Shown: positions 47,376 through 58,020 of the stretch, piece by piece | Numbering within the stretch: the stretch's first letter is position 1 | How the letters are laid out: the number at the start of each line of letters is the position of its first letter | From: Scedosporium boydii | Lineage: Eukaryota; Ascomycota; Sordariomycetes; Microascales; Microascaceae | Length of the DNA: 64,000 bases | Assembly (NCBI GenBank): GCA_002221725.1 | Contig: NJFT01000106.1 | Coordinates: 62,001 to 126,000 of the forward strand | Direction of reading: 5' to 3' | The notes under the pieces: generated by a model | What the model was told of the DNA's origin: nothing | The model's input: the letters and a program-made list of their open reading frames with translations, nothing else | Databases searched by the model: none | Position numbers and translations under genes: made by a program

Positions 47376-48565
47376 ATGAAGAAGTTCCACAGTTTACCTC
47401 TTCCTCTGCTACTCCTACTCCGAACGTCTCTCGTGAACGCCGGTGTCGCATCGTTCCGCCGCGCCGAAAACGATACTACCAATGGCGACCAAGGCGACGG
47501 TGGCGGTGACGGCGACGCGTCCTCCTCGTTTGCTGTCGTGACGCACCCGGCGGAGGGGACCACTTTGGTTACGGGATCGACTGTCGAGGTGAGGTGGGAG
47601 ACGAGGGGGGACAATCGTGATTGGGATGGCCACGTTATGATGGAGATTGCGGAGGCGGGACAAGTTCCCTTGACGAATTTCGTGTCTGTAGACTGTGAGT
47701 TGCTTGCTTTTCCTTACCCTCGTTTCTTTTTCTTTTGTCTCTTCTTTCTTTTGTCTCTCTTCTTCTTTTCTTTTCCTCCTTTCGCCAACCTCATCCACTC
47801 TCGCGAGGAGAAGACGCCTTGAGATCCTGTCTGTCCGTCCATACTGACCCATCGCCAGACGACGTCCCATACACCGACCAAGCCCACAACTGGACCATCC
47901 CCGAACACCTCACCCCAGGCTCCTACGCCCTCCGCCTCGCCAACTCCACCTCCCCCTCCACCTACGTCGACTCCTCCACCTTCACAATCATCCACGCCGC
48001 CCCCGCCCCCTCCTCCAACCCGACACCCCCGTCCCCCTCCCACACGGGCCTCACCACCGACGACATAGCCGGCCTAGCCACCGGCCTCTCCGTCGCCTTC
48101 CTCGTCGCCGTCCTCGCCTTCTGGGCCTGGCGCCACTCCAAACACCGCGCGAAGAAGCGTTTCGGCGGCGGCAACGGCGTCGCCTGGCGGAGTGACGACG
48201 ACGACGACGCGCCGAGGGGTGGCCTGGGCGAGTGGCATGCAGTTAGGGCGGGGACTACTACCGTTGCCGCTAGCACGACCGGCGGTGGGCTGTTTTCCAT
48301 GTCGCCTTCCACCATGGTCGAGACGGGGTCGGTCGCCGGCGAGGAGGGCATGGCGGATTTGGATAAGTTGCCCGAGGGCGTCATTAGTGGCTGGGCCCCC
48401 GAGGATGTGAGGGTCGAGCCGGTCGAGTTGCCCGCGGAGGTGTATAAGCGGTGGAGCGAGGATGCGAGGGAAGGCGGTGAGGCGGCGGGGACGGGGATTG
48501 GGGAGAGGTTGGAGTTGAGTGGAAGTCGAGGACGGGATGGCTCCGAGGGGGCGTCGACGTTGTGA
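47376..48565 (+). CDS. Kre9/Knh1-like secreted domain with a membrane anchor
   Basis: Exons 47376-47694 and 47859-48565 give 341 residues. A signal peptide (MKKFHSLPLPLLLLLRTSLV, cleavage about residue 22) is followed by an Ig-like beta-sandwich: FAVVTHPAEGTTLVTGSTVE, VRWETRG, DVPYTDQAHNWTIPEHLTPG, SYALRLANSTS and a closing FTII strand, the pattern of the Kre9/Knh1 N-terminal family in fungal wall proteins. A Ser/Pro/Thr-rich stalk leads to one membrane segment (IAGLATGLSVAFLVAVLAFW) and a basic stop, RHSKHRAKKR. The ~150-residue cytosolic tail is acidic, Gly/Ser-rich. Such proteins are linked to wall beta-1,6-glucan or stress sensing by family association only. I do not assign a specific gene name. 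Confidence 0.72.
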
Positions 48566-49190
48566 TGATCTTTTTGAAGTGGGGAGGTTCTTCTGCGAAA
48601 GTTTTGAACTGGGAGGTTTTCGAACTTGACTTGAAGATTGGATTTTTGGAGTTTGGAGCATCTTATGATATCCCCTTGGGCGGCCATTCTTTTTCTTTTT
48701 TTTTTTTTTCTTCTTCCTTTCTTTTATCACTTTCACCACTCTGGATAGTACGGGAATCCTAGATCGGAGGCATGCACAATGTTTAATGAGCAGGAGTACG
48801 AGGCACCAACAACTTGTTTGGAGATATAAAAGACTTGGATTGACCCGAGACAACTAGAGGATGAATTTATCTAGGTACACGCGACAGAACCATTCATATA
48901 CCCCCTTTTTTTATGTTTTCCATCTTTTTCTCACTTGCGCTTTCAAACATGCTTTCCCTTGTTCACATCCGTCTGATGGAAACTATAACGCGTTCGAGAA
49001 AGAAAAACAAGGGTGGCTCAACCCGGACAAGGGGAGCAGGGAAGGAACATTCTCCGAATGATAAACATGTCGACTCGAAACCGTGAGGGAGTCCAGGGCG
49101 TTTTTCGTCGTTTGTCGAGAACAAAAAGGAAAAAAAAAAAAAACCCTTACTGCTTAACATCGGCATCCTTGCTGGAAGAAGAAAAAGGAT
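48566..49190. other. convergent 3' regions
   Basis: About 625 bp with T and A runs (near 48695 and 49133). No gene supported. Confidence 0.55.
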
Positions 49191-49978
49191 TTAGGCCTTC
49201 TCGACGACAGACTTCTCGCCGCTCTTGTCGTCGGCAACAGTCTGATCATGGCCCTCCTCGATAGAAGGCAGGATGTTCTCCTCCTTCTGAACGGCCTTAG
49301 TGTCCTCCTCAACGGCGGCCTTAGCATCCTCCTCCTCCTTCTTGACAGCCTTCTTCTTGGGAGTGCGCTTCTGCTTCTTTACAGGAGTACCATCGGTATC
49401 AGCCTCCTCGCCATCACCGGCCTTGGCCTTACCCTTACCCTTGGCACTTCCACGCTTACGCTTCGTGGGAGTCTCCGCCGTGCCAGGGGTGGCCTTGGGC
49501 TCAGCCTTGCCAGCCGGGGTCGAAGGCGTGGCGACGGCGCCATCCGAGGCCGCGGTGTCGGGGAAGGCCTGCTTTCCGGCCTCCATAGCGCGACGCTTGA
49601 TGCGCGACCAGATGGTGCTGGCGGTCGCGACATTCTTGTAGTTGCCAAGCTCAGCAAACTTGCCCAGATCGATCTGCTTGAAGGGGGTGGTGGTTAGCCA
49701 GGTTCGTTCCTTCCCTCTGCTGGTGGTGATGACACAGTGCGGATGTTCCATATTCATACTGGTCCAGGGGAGGAGAGGCATGGGAGTTGGAGAAAACAAC
49801 CAGGATGAAAGGGGAAAAATTCAGAATGAAGACAAATACTTACGCTAGGGGCTTCCTTGAGACAAATAAATGCGAGGGCCAATAGCTTGGTCTCCGAAGC
49901 CGTCAACTCGGGGACGGCGGAGCTCGAGGCCGAGGCCTTCTCAGGCGACTTGTTGGTGGTCGGGGTCTTAGGAGGCAT
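49191..49978 (-). CDS. small charged protein, probably nuclear, function unknown
   Basis: Exons 49978-49844 and 49673-49191 give about 205 residues. The N-terminal 80 residues hold a compact helical part: LTASETKLLALAFICLKEAP joined to IDLGKFAELGNYKNVATAST and IWSRIKRRAM, which looks like a small Myb/winged-helix-type helix-turn-helix seen in many short fungal proteins. The remainder alternates Lys/Arg-rich (TPTKRKRGSAKGKGKAKAG; PVKKQKRTPKKKAVKK) and acidic segments, like linker-histone or HMG tails. No signal peptide or membrane helix. The intron has tandem acceptors three bases apart (49676 or 49673), adding or dropping one Gln. DNA binding is an inference from shape and charge; I do not recognise a named family. 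Confidence 0.65.
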
Positions 49979-50906
49979 TGTTTGTTTGGTCAGGTTGTTG
50001 GTTATGGAGGTGATTTGTTTGGATTCTTTTGCGGAGGAGAGTCAGCTGGAGGCTCGATGCGTTTAGTTTCGACTTCAGACGATGGGAGAGGGAACAGGTC
50101 GGTTTATAAAGGACAACTTACTGTTCGAGGTTGATGGTTCTCGCTCGGTCTCCTTGGATCGAGTGGTTGAATGAGGATGTGATTGAAAGAGGAAGAAGTT
50201 TCAAGAGCTGGGAGGATGGGGAGAAGAAGAGGGCTAGATATAGCCAGGCATTGGGAGCAGGTGATTGTGCCGTTGCCATGGGCGTCGAACTGTAGCCATC
50301 GTTGCTCTTCGAGGTTCCTTCTTGATTGATAGGCAGATTAAATGAGATCGTGGATCACCTTGTTGTTATTGATTAGGCTTGCTCGTGGAGTGATTGATAG
50401 GAATCCTGTGAGGAGAGTGCACCCCAGTATCTGTGGATGGTATGGCTGAGAATGGAAGCGAATCATGGGGATGAGTGCTTTGGGGAGGCAGACATCTTGT
50501 GATATCCATCTTGGAGATGAAAAAAGGGCCTGGGAGAAAGAGGTAAGTGATGGTCCATCTGGCCTAGGTAGACAGAATCAGACCTCCTGCCTAGTTAGAC
50601 CTCTTCTCAAATGAAAAAGGGGGACAAAGTAGGAAGGACTCGAGTCTTCATGTAAGAAGGAGGAGGCGGCGGTGCTGGACAAAGAAGGAAACATGTATTG
50701 AAATGATCGTCTATGCATGGAATCGCGCCGTCGCCGCCATCGAACCGAAAAGAGAAGTCCCCGAAGATGGACACAACCGGAACGTCCGAGATAATATACA
50801 CACCAAGTCCAGAAGATACGCAGATATCCCCAGACCCGGAAAAAAGCACAAGCGAGAGACAGCCTTACCTCGCTCTCCCCCACTCCCCCGCCCGTCCTCA
50901 CCAAAC
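49979..50906. other. intergenic region upstream of the charged-protein gene
   Basis: Promoter of the 49978 gene and 3' region of the P-loop gene to the right. No coding frame supported. Confidence 0.5.
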
Positions 50907-52450
50907 TCAATCCTTCTTGTCGTCACCCTTCTCCTCAGCCTGCTTCAACTTCACCACCACCCCACCCGTCCTCCAACCCCCCTTCCCAATCTGATACTCC
51001 CCACCCAGCACGAGATCCTTGGCCACCAACTCCCTCGTCCTTCCAAGACTCTCGATATCGGCAATCCGCTGTATCGTGGCCTCGAGATGCTCCCTGAACC
51101 CGGGCTCGGAGCAAATCTCCTTGAAGGCGCGGTGCATGGGCACGGAGCTGGCGCGCACGTCGGCCCAGGCCGTGATGGAGAAGAGGTTGAGGCTGTCGAG
51201 CCGGCGGATGAAGTCGCAGCGCGTCATGATCTCTTGGGCTTTGTGGAAGGAGTAGGTCGGGAGGATGTGGCCGGTTTCGGGGTCGTAGGTTTTGTCCATT
51301 TCTTCTTCTTTGTCAACGAGGGCGAGGGCTAGGACCATTGCCGCGGCCTGGTTTGGGGGATTAGTCGTTTGTGTGGTTGAGGTGAGAGCAATGGTCCTGA
51401 GAAGACGTGACGGAAAGAAAAGAGAACTGAAAAACTTACCGCCCACTTTTGCTGATCCATGACGTCGTCATCCATCTCGGCACCCAGGATCCAGCACTGG
51501 TTCAGGAACCACTTCCTCTCAACATCAATGATTGACTCACACGTCCCGAGCATATCCTTACTCTTGGCAACACGGTTAAGAAAACTCAGCCGACCGCCAA
51601 CCATGTCATAAATCTCCTCGAGGAGACTATGCTTGACGTCTTCCTTAAAATACCTATGTCGGTACTTTTGCAGGGCAGACAACGCCTGCTGCTTAGGAAG
51701 ATCCATCACAGGGATGACCTCCATTCTCGTAGCAAGCTGCTTCAGCCGCTCATACACCCAGTAATCGTCGCTGTTGAAGACCATGGTCACGAGATTAGCC
51801 GCGGCCCACTGCTCGGCGCGTTGCTGTAGCAGCTCGATAAGATCCTTTCCGTCCTCATCGTCGCGCAAGAGGTGCATCTGGTTAATGATAAGCACGAGAG
51901 GCTTGCCCCGCTTCCGCCTGCTGACGAGAGCGACCTTCTCGAGCTTGTTAAGGGCCCTCTCGATATCGAGAAGGGCCGTCGAATCCCTCGGTCCCCGCTC
52001 GCTAAAGTATCCGCCGATGTAATCCTCGTGGAACTCAAAGTCGAGGGCCTTTCCAAGGCGTATCCGCACGATTTCAAGATCGGAATGGGCCTCGAACATA
52101 GCCACGCCCTCCCCGTCAATCTTGCGCATAGCCTCAAGAAGCATACTGCTCTTCCCCGTGCCCTTGTCACCTAGCAAGAGGTAATAATGCCCCGAAGCTC
52201 TACCAGCGATGATCTCGTCGACGTGCACCTGCTCATCGCGGAGCACCCAGCGGCCGTCGGGTGCACCCGTGGAGGGCACGTCCTTGGCGAGGGCAGCTAG
52301 TTCGAGGACGGGGTCGCCCGGTTGGAAGGCGTTGGTCATCTTTTGGAGGACGACGCGTTTGTAGGATTTGTGGTAGGCGTAGGCGGCGAAGGCGAAGCCG
52401 CTTGCCAGGACGAGGATGGATGCTAGGGTTGTGGCGGCGGATTCGCCCAT
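50907..52450 (-). CDS. membrane-anchored P-loop (AAA-like) protein with altered Walker B
   Basis: Exons 52450-51440 and 51347-50907 give 483 residues from the first Met. An N-terminal hydrophobic helix (about 8-27, ASILVLASGFAFAAYAY) precedes a P-loop domain: Walker A GDKGTGKSS (94-102) and a Walker B-like strand LVLIINQMHLL (185-195) where the usual Asp-Glu is Asn-Gln. Further blocks include DLIELLQQRAEQWAAANLV, MVFNSDDYWVYERL, and a helical C-terminus. I see a fungal ATPase-like family but cannot name a function; the anchor suggests a membrane-bound location, perhaps mitochondrial. The open frame continues upstream with protein-like sequence (RYGFPPPEEPTLLQK) but no Met, so an extra 5' exon is likely. 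Confidence 0.75.
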
Positions 52451-54578
52451 TTTTTGGAGGAGGGTTGGCTCCTCTGGTGGGGGGAAGCCATATCTCTGCC
52501 TGTCGAAGTCTGGACGGTCTGGCTGAGTTAGTACTTGGAGGGGGTAATGGTGTACGATATGGACTTGAGCGATTGTATATTCGCTTTAGATGTTTAAGGA
52601 ATGTGATGGCCTTGTATAGGAGTGGTCTCGAGCACGGGTAGTAGTTGAATAAAGTGAAGACTACCTCGGTAATATGAAGCTATTCCCGACCACTTGGCAC
52701 TTAATTGAAATGAGCGAGCGGTGGTACCTGCATGCTTTTCATGGGCCAGGCTGCGACAGCGGTATCTAAACGATGCGCATCAAACTGCGGCGACTTTGGA
52801 TGGCTGTGACTTGATCGGATGAACCCCATCGATTCGTCCCAACTGTGGCGTTCTCTGATCCCAATGCAGAAAGCCAAGAGTCTGATGCAGGACCCTTCCA
52901 AGCCACTGGGCATCCTTCGTCTCCCAAACCTGGGCTGGAGAGGGGCGTATCCGGGATAATAAACGGTGGTGGGAAACCAAACGACATGCATTTCGAGGAC
53001 GCGACGACAAAGGAACACAATTCTAACACATACCATCAAGCACTCGCCGCTTCGACTGGGTAGTAAACGCACGCGAAGTCCGCCGAAACAGACGCGGTTG
53101 CGCCAGCTGGACTCGAATTCTGCCAGATGAACTCCATTGCGACTGGGGCTGGATGAGCGGCCGACTTGGCAGGGCAGGCAATCGGATGGGCGCCATGTGG
53201 CCACCGAGCCTTAGGACCATGGCGAGTGGATGAGCGGGACCATTGACGACAATGATGTGCGGCCAGAAAACGAGCTTGGGTTTGGTGGCATTCAGGAAGC
53301 TTCTTGTGGGTTTTCGGGGGGTCAGCACCTTAAAATAGATCGACGACTTGGCGGTCAGGAGATGGCAAAGAGAGAATTTAAACGTGGAAAAGGAGCTGGG
53401 GAAGAGTCTAATCTTGCAGGGGAATAGTGTGCTGAGGTCGTTGTTCGTTGTCAATGACTAGAGACGCGCTCTAGGGTCTCGACTCTCACGACGTTGGGAC
53501 AAGCTGAGCCAATGTACTGATGCGCGGAAGATTGGCTGTATGAGTACTTCGACTTCGGGTCGGGATTGATTATCTGGTTCTTAGGTGTGAGGAGCAAACG
53601 ACGTTTATCAGTTTATCATGAGCGGCCTCCGATGAAATCAATTGCTTCGTTCGTTGTACTTCGTACTTTTGTACCTTGCACACTCTGTTGCCACGATATT
53701 TATTGGGGCTGTGCTGTCCCATCTCTGCTGAACTTGGTTCCACAGAGCGTCTTCCTATTCGCGAATTCGATCAATTGCTGCATGGATCTCCACGACCTTA
53801 ATTCTTGACGAAATTAAGCACTTGCAGGTGCCCACCAAGTTGCTGGAACGAGGAACAAGGACACCACAAATTGCAGCTCAACCTCGACAGCGGAGCTGAT
53901 CGACCTCAAAGTACCAAGGTACCGAGGTACAATGCCTTTGAACAGGACAATCCGCGAGACATCAATTGATCAATTGATCAATCTCCCAGAAGAACTATAC
54001 ACCTGATAGAGGGTTGCTTGCAGTAGTCTCATCTGCTGCAGGAAACGGATCTTTAGTATTCCTGTCTCCAGGAGCGGGCGGGTGATGACCTCGGCCATCG
54101 TCGCCCGGACGGTGGGAGTGGTGATAGTGGTAGTGGCACTGGTGGGAGTGGTGGTAACGATGGTGCGAACAGCCAGTCGCGAGCAAGTGACAAAATCACA
54201 GAGCCACATAGGCATCGTGTCGATTACAATGGGAGTCTGATCTGTGAACCAGGCCTCGTTTGGTTTGGAACTCCTGGCTTCGCGACTCCTTTGAACGTCT
54301 CCTGGTCCCATGGATGTCACGTGATTTCATTGTCGTCCGCCTCCATATTAGTGGCTCGAGTGAGCATATCCCCGCTTCGCCCGTAGGATCAAGTCGAAGC
54401 AGGAGTCGCCTGAGACACAGCCCGAGTCAAGCATGACTCGGAAGAAACGAAGCGGTCGATAGCTTTTCCCCATTGCTATGATAGGTATTTCGGTTAGCTT
54501 CACTTTCGAAGAGTTGAAGCGACTGGGCCTTGGACGCAAGGGAGCGGCTGACTAATTAGGGGCCCCTCTGTAATGATC
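52451..54578. other. intergenic region with a 9-mer copy and A/C-rich tract
   Basis: No coding frame that I trust. Contains the 9-mer at 53657, a GTAC-rich run near 53911-53931, and a GGTGGGAGTGG-type low-complexity tract near 54110-54160. A 5' exon of the P-loop gene may lie near 52525-52740 (a tactaac branch site and AG precede in-frame sequence at about 52525). Confidence 0.45.
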
Positions 54579-56729
54579 ATGGCGGACCCGCTCTCTGTCG
54601 TGGCAGGCATCACTGGCATCTTGGCCTTCACGGCCTCGGTAGCGCGCAATCTAACGACGCTCACGGCCTCCATCCGTGACGCGCCAGACGACATCATCGA
54701 TCTGCGGCTTGAGCTTCAGAATCTCTCGGCGCTAATTCAGTCCGCCCATGATGTCGTGGTCAAGCATCCGCTGCGACTGGAGGATGCGCCACTGGCTGAG
54801 ACGGTCGGAGATTGCCTCGAGCGCTGTCGAGCAATCATGGAAGCCATCAGGGCGCAACTGAACCAATTTTTATCTAGGGAAAGCGGCAGAAGGAGTCCAA
54901 TGCGTATAATCAGTTGGACGATGCGGAAGGGTGAGGTACGGAACTTGAGAGATAAGCTGAGAGACTCGAAGGCCAGTCTCCAACTGTCTATCACAGTCTT
55001 GAATGCGTGCGTCATGGTCCCCATATAATCAATCCCACATGATAGCGGCTAACCAGTTGCAGATATTTAATGGGCAGAGGACAGCGGGAGATCAAGGATG
55101 ACATGGCTCGCGGCTACGACAAAATCGTCGACCACTTTCAGAACATTGAGAACGCGCGCAGACTTCAGAGGCGGCTAGAGGATGATCTGGAGAGTGTGTC
55201 GGCGTTCAAAGAGAGGCGGACGTCCCTGTCCGTCGGAACCGACATTGGGCTACCGATGAGGAAATTTTTCCAAGAATACGACAATGCCAACAGCCTAACA
55301 CCTCCGGCGGTGAATGAGAAGTACATACCACCTAGCCTATGCCTCCACTTTCTCACCAAAAGCTAAGCGCTGGACCAGTCCCTTTGAACAGGACGAAGAT
55401 ATTACCATGCCCTCATCAGAGAGTGTCCCCCGAGAAGTACCCTCACTTCTGCAAGCCGCCCGGGCAGGAGATGCACAACTGGCCCTGAGACTTATTTCCC
55501 TCGGGGCTTCTCCCTCTGAGCGATCCACTGACGGACGTACGGCACTCCACTTTTGCGCCATCTACAATGATGTCACGACGGCTAAGGTTCTCCTCGATCA
55601 TGGAGCGGACATTGACGCCAAGGATAACCAGTCCACTTCCCCTTTCAGGATAGCCATGAGAGCCGAGTCACACGAAGTGGCGACGCTTCTCGTGCAGAGA
55701 GGTTGTGCGCTAGAGAACTTTGTCTCAGCGCTATTGGACATCCTGCAGTTAGGTCATGACCGTGTCGATTTAAGGGACCTCCTAACCGCCTTGCATGACC
55801 GGTTGGATAGGTCCAAGGGGCCGTTCCTTGTCCATGAGGCGATTGAACGAAACGAAGACGGCGCGCTCCGTGTTCTGCTTGATGCTGGCTTCGATCCCAA
55901 CGTGCCCGATGCATGCGGTGAGTCACTCTTCCAGAATCCCCCCTTGCCTGTCGGGCCATTGACGAAAAGTAGGCATCTCACCAGTTCACCATGCCATCCT
56001 CCGGCAGCATAAGCCGTCAGTCCAACTTCTCCTCCGATACGGCGCCGATAAGAACGATTTTCTCCCGGCTGAAGTCCACCGCCATCTCAGCCGGGACATC
56101 AACTGGCATCGGCCCTTATTTCCCGACTTCGGCCCGGGAACCACCGCAATTTCGACGGCCGGAGGGCGTATGTATGACGCCGATATGGTTCGGCTACTCC
56201 TCGAGGAGGGAGCGGATCCAGACTGGAAATACCCCGACGGTAAGCCAAGACACTGTGCCGGACGGAATACCTTGTACTTGCCGACGCGCCCGGGTCTAAC
56301 GGTTCTCTCTATATAGGCGGCATTGCCTTACAAGCCTTCTGCGCGGGAGAGTTTCTCGAGAGCGCGAAGGTCCTGATCGACTTTGGGTCCAACGTTAACC
56401 ACATGAACGGCGACGGTCGCAGTGCAATCCACTGGGCCGCCATCTGCGACAACCCGGAACTGCTCCAGTACATGTTTGAACATGGCAATGCGGACCTGAA
56501 CCTTCGGTGCAAAGGGGATGATGGGTGGACGCCGCTGCATGCAGCCATCGCTTATAACTCTTTGGAAGCCGCAAGGACACTAATTAAGCTAGGAGCGGAC
56601 GTAAATGCCAAGGATGATTTTGGGAAGCTGCCTATCGATCTAATTACTGATAATAGCGATGACCTAAGTGTAAAGGACTTAATAAAGGAGATAAAGGCAC
56701 GGAATTGCGAAGCAGTCGTACTACTCTAG
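54579..56729 (+). CDS. fungal STAND-N domain plus ankyrin repeats
   Basis: Exons 54579-55006, 55063-55320, 55379-55917, 55985-56239 and 56317-56729 join in frame to 630 residues. The start MADPLSVVAGITGILAFTAS with a long helical follow-up (IDLRLELQNLSALIQ; VRNLRDKLRDSKASLQLSIT) is the common N-terminal domain of fungal NLR/STAND proteins. Instead of a NACHT or NB-ARC NTPase there is a short linker and then ankyrin repeats: PSLLQAARAGDAQLALRLIS, DGRTALHFCAIYNDVTTAKV, LLDHGADIDAKDNQSTSPF, LLLRYGADKND, MVRLLLEEGADPDW, DGRSAIHWAAICDNPELLQY and GWTPLHAAIAYNSLEAARTL. Such proteins are linked by family to fungal self/non-self recognition, here only inferred. An alternative start lies two codons upstream (54573). 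Four short introns all have good signals. Confidence 0.82.
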
Positions 56730-58020
56730 GCAGATAATATGAGTTGCTTCTAGGATCGAATCCGGGAGCTTTCCACGAGCTACGGAAATTGTAATTTTCT
56801 AACCTTCTGAGCGCTCCAATGACCACTTAGCCACTGGTCGAAGTGCCGCCACTACTTAAGCTGCTCGGTTGGAAGTTCTGTCTTTGGACTCATATATAAA
56901 AGGATATGAATGAGGTGGTGATTACATGAGAATGAAATCGAGGGAAGGCGCCACGGGCGGCTTGAGCTGACAAACACGTCGTGACTTGGAATCGACTTGA
57001 AAACTTCGGATCCTCCAGTGTCTTGGCGATTCTGACATGCTCGGGCTAATGCTCTTCAGTTGAATAGGTCGCGGCTATGGGAGACCTGCTCTTGATGACC
57101 CCCTTCAATCTTTGCGCGGTCTGCTCTCTAGGGGCATCGAAGCTACTGCTGTAACTCGTCGGGGTCGTGGGAATCGAGCTGGAGCCTTTGTCGAGGGTTA
57201 CTGCGGAAGGCAAGAAGTCTACGAGAATGCCCACAACTCTCCGTCGTCGTGTCTTCAATGTTCCTTTCCTCTTGCTCCCTTGAGCCGGGCGAATACGGGA
57301 CATGCTTCCGTCTAATGGCCTCTTAGAAGATGACTTATTCTAGACTGACAAAAGAAGGACCACATGGGGCCATATAAGACACTACGAAGCACCTATTGAT
57401 GTCGAGGATATTGGTATTGGGAAGGAAACTCTTTTGTAAACTCTGAAGAGGAATTTCAAACACTACAGTGTTCCGAGGTAGATCGAATTGGATACCTAGC
57501 TACGTGATTCAAAAAGCGAGTCTTCTTTCTCACTGAATCACTCAGCGTCGTCCGGACCATTCGTATTAAAGCCAGTCGAAGGGACTCTGGAGTATGGGAA
57601 GCATCATTACCGGCAACGACCATCAAATCTCTGGCAGTCCCTTCCTCTAGGGACCGTTTCCCTAGGCCGTTGCTCCGGATCGTTCCTCTAGACCTCTGCT
57701 TCACATCTCTTCTGAATATCTCCGTTGCTCCAGTATCACCTTCAACTGGCACTGCCTCTGGCGCCCGCTAGGAACCATGAGTTTCCCCTCATTATAAATT
57801 GTGACGCACCAAATCTTTCCTCTTTCCACCTCTCTCTCATCCACAAACATCACCAACTTCATCACACAAACTCTTTCATCTCCTCAAGACATCCCTCTCT
57901 CCTTCAATCATCGACATCCCTACTACAGGACCAACTCTTTACTCTCCCGAGCCCATATTTATCAATTGTCCACCTTTTATTCCCTCCAAATCATCAAAGA
58001 TCTCCTTCTTTTGAGTCGTG
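56730..58020. other. intergenic region with a possible tRNA-like remnant
   Basis: On the minus strand, from about 56841 to 56745, there is a box-A-like TGGCTAAGTGG followed about 65 bases later by GGATTCGATCC, close to a box B. Stems do not close well, so I do not call a tRNA. A pyrimidine-rich leader precedes the next gene (57720-58020). Nothing else seen. Confidence 0.35.

Noticed and set aside
52701..53204. 167-codon minus-strand frame upstream of the P-loop gene
   Set aside because: No recognisable domain; only its end (Met-Gln before gtacca) might serve as a small first exon, which cannot be shown.
53970..54320. 116-codon minus-strand frame with Thr-rich tract
   Set aside because: Arises from a CAC/CCA low-complexity tract; no family features.
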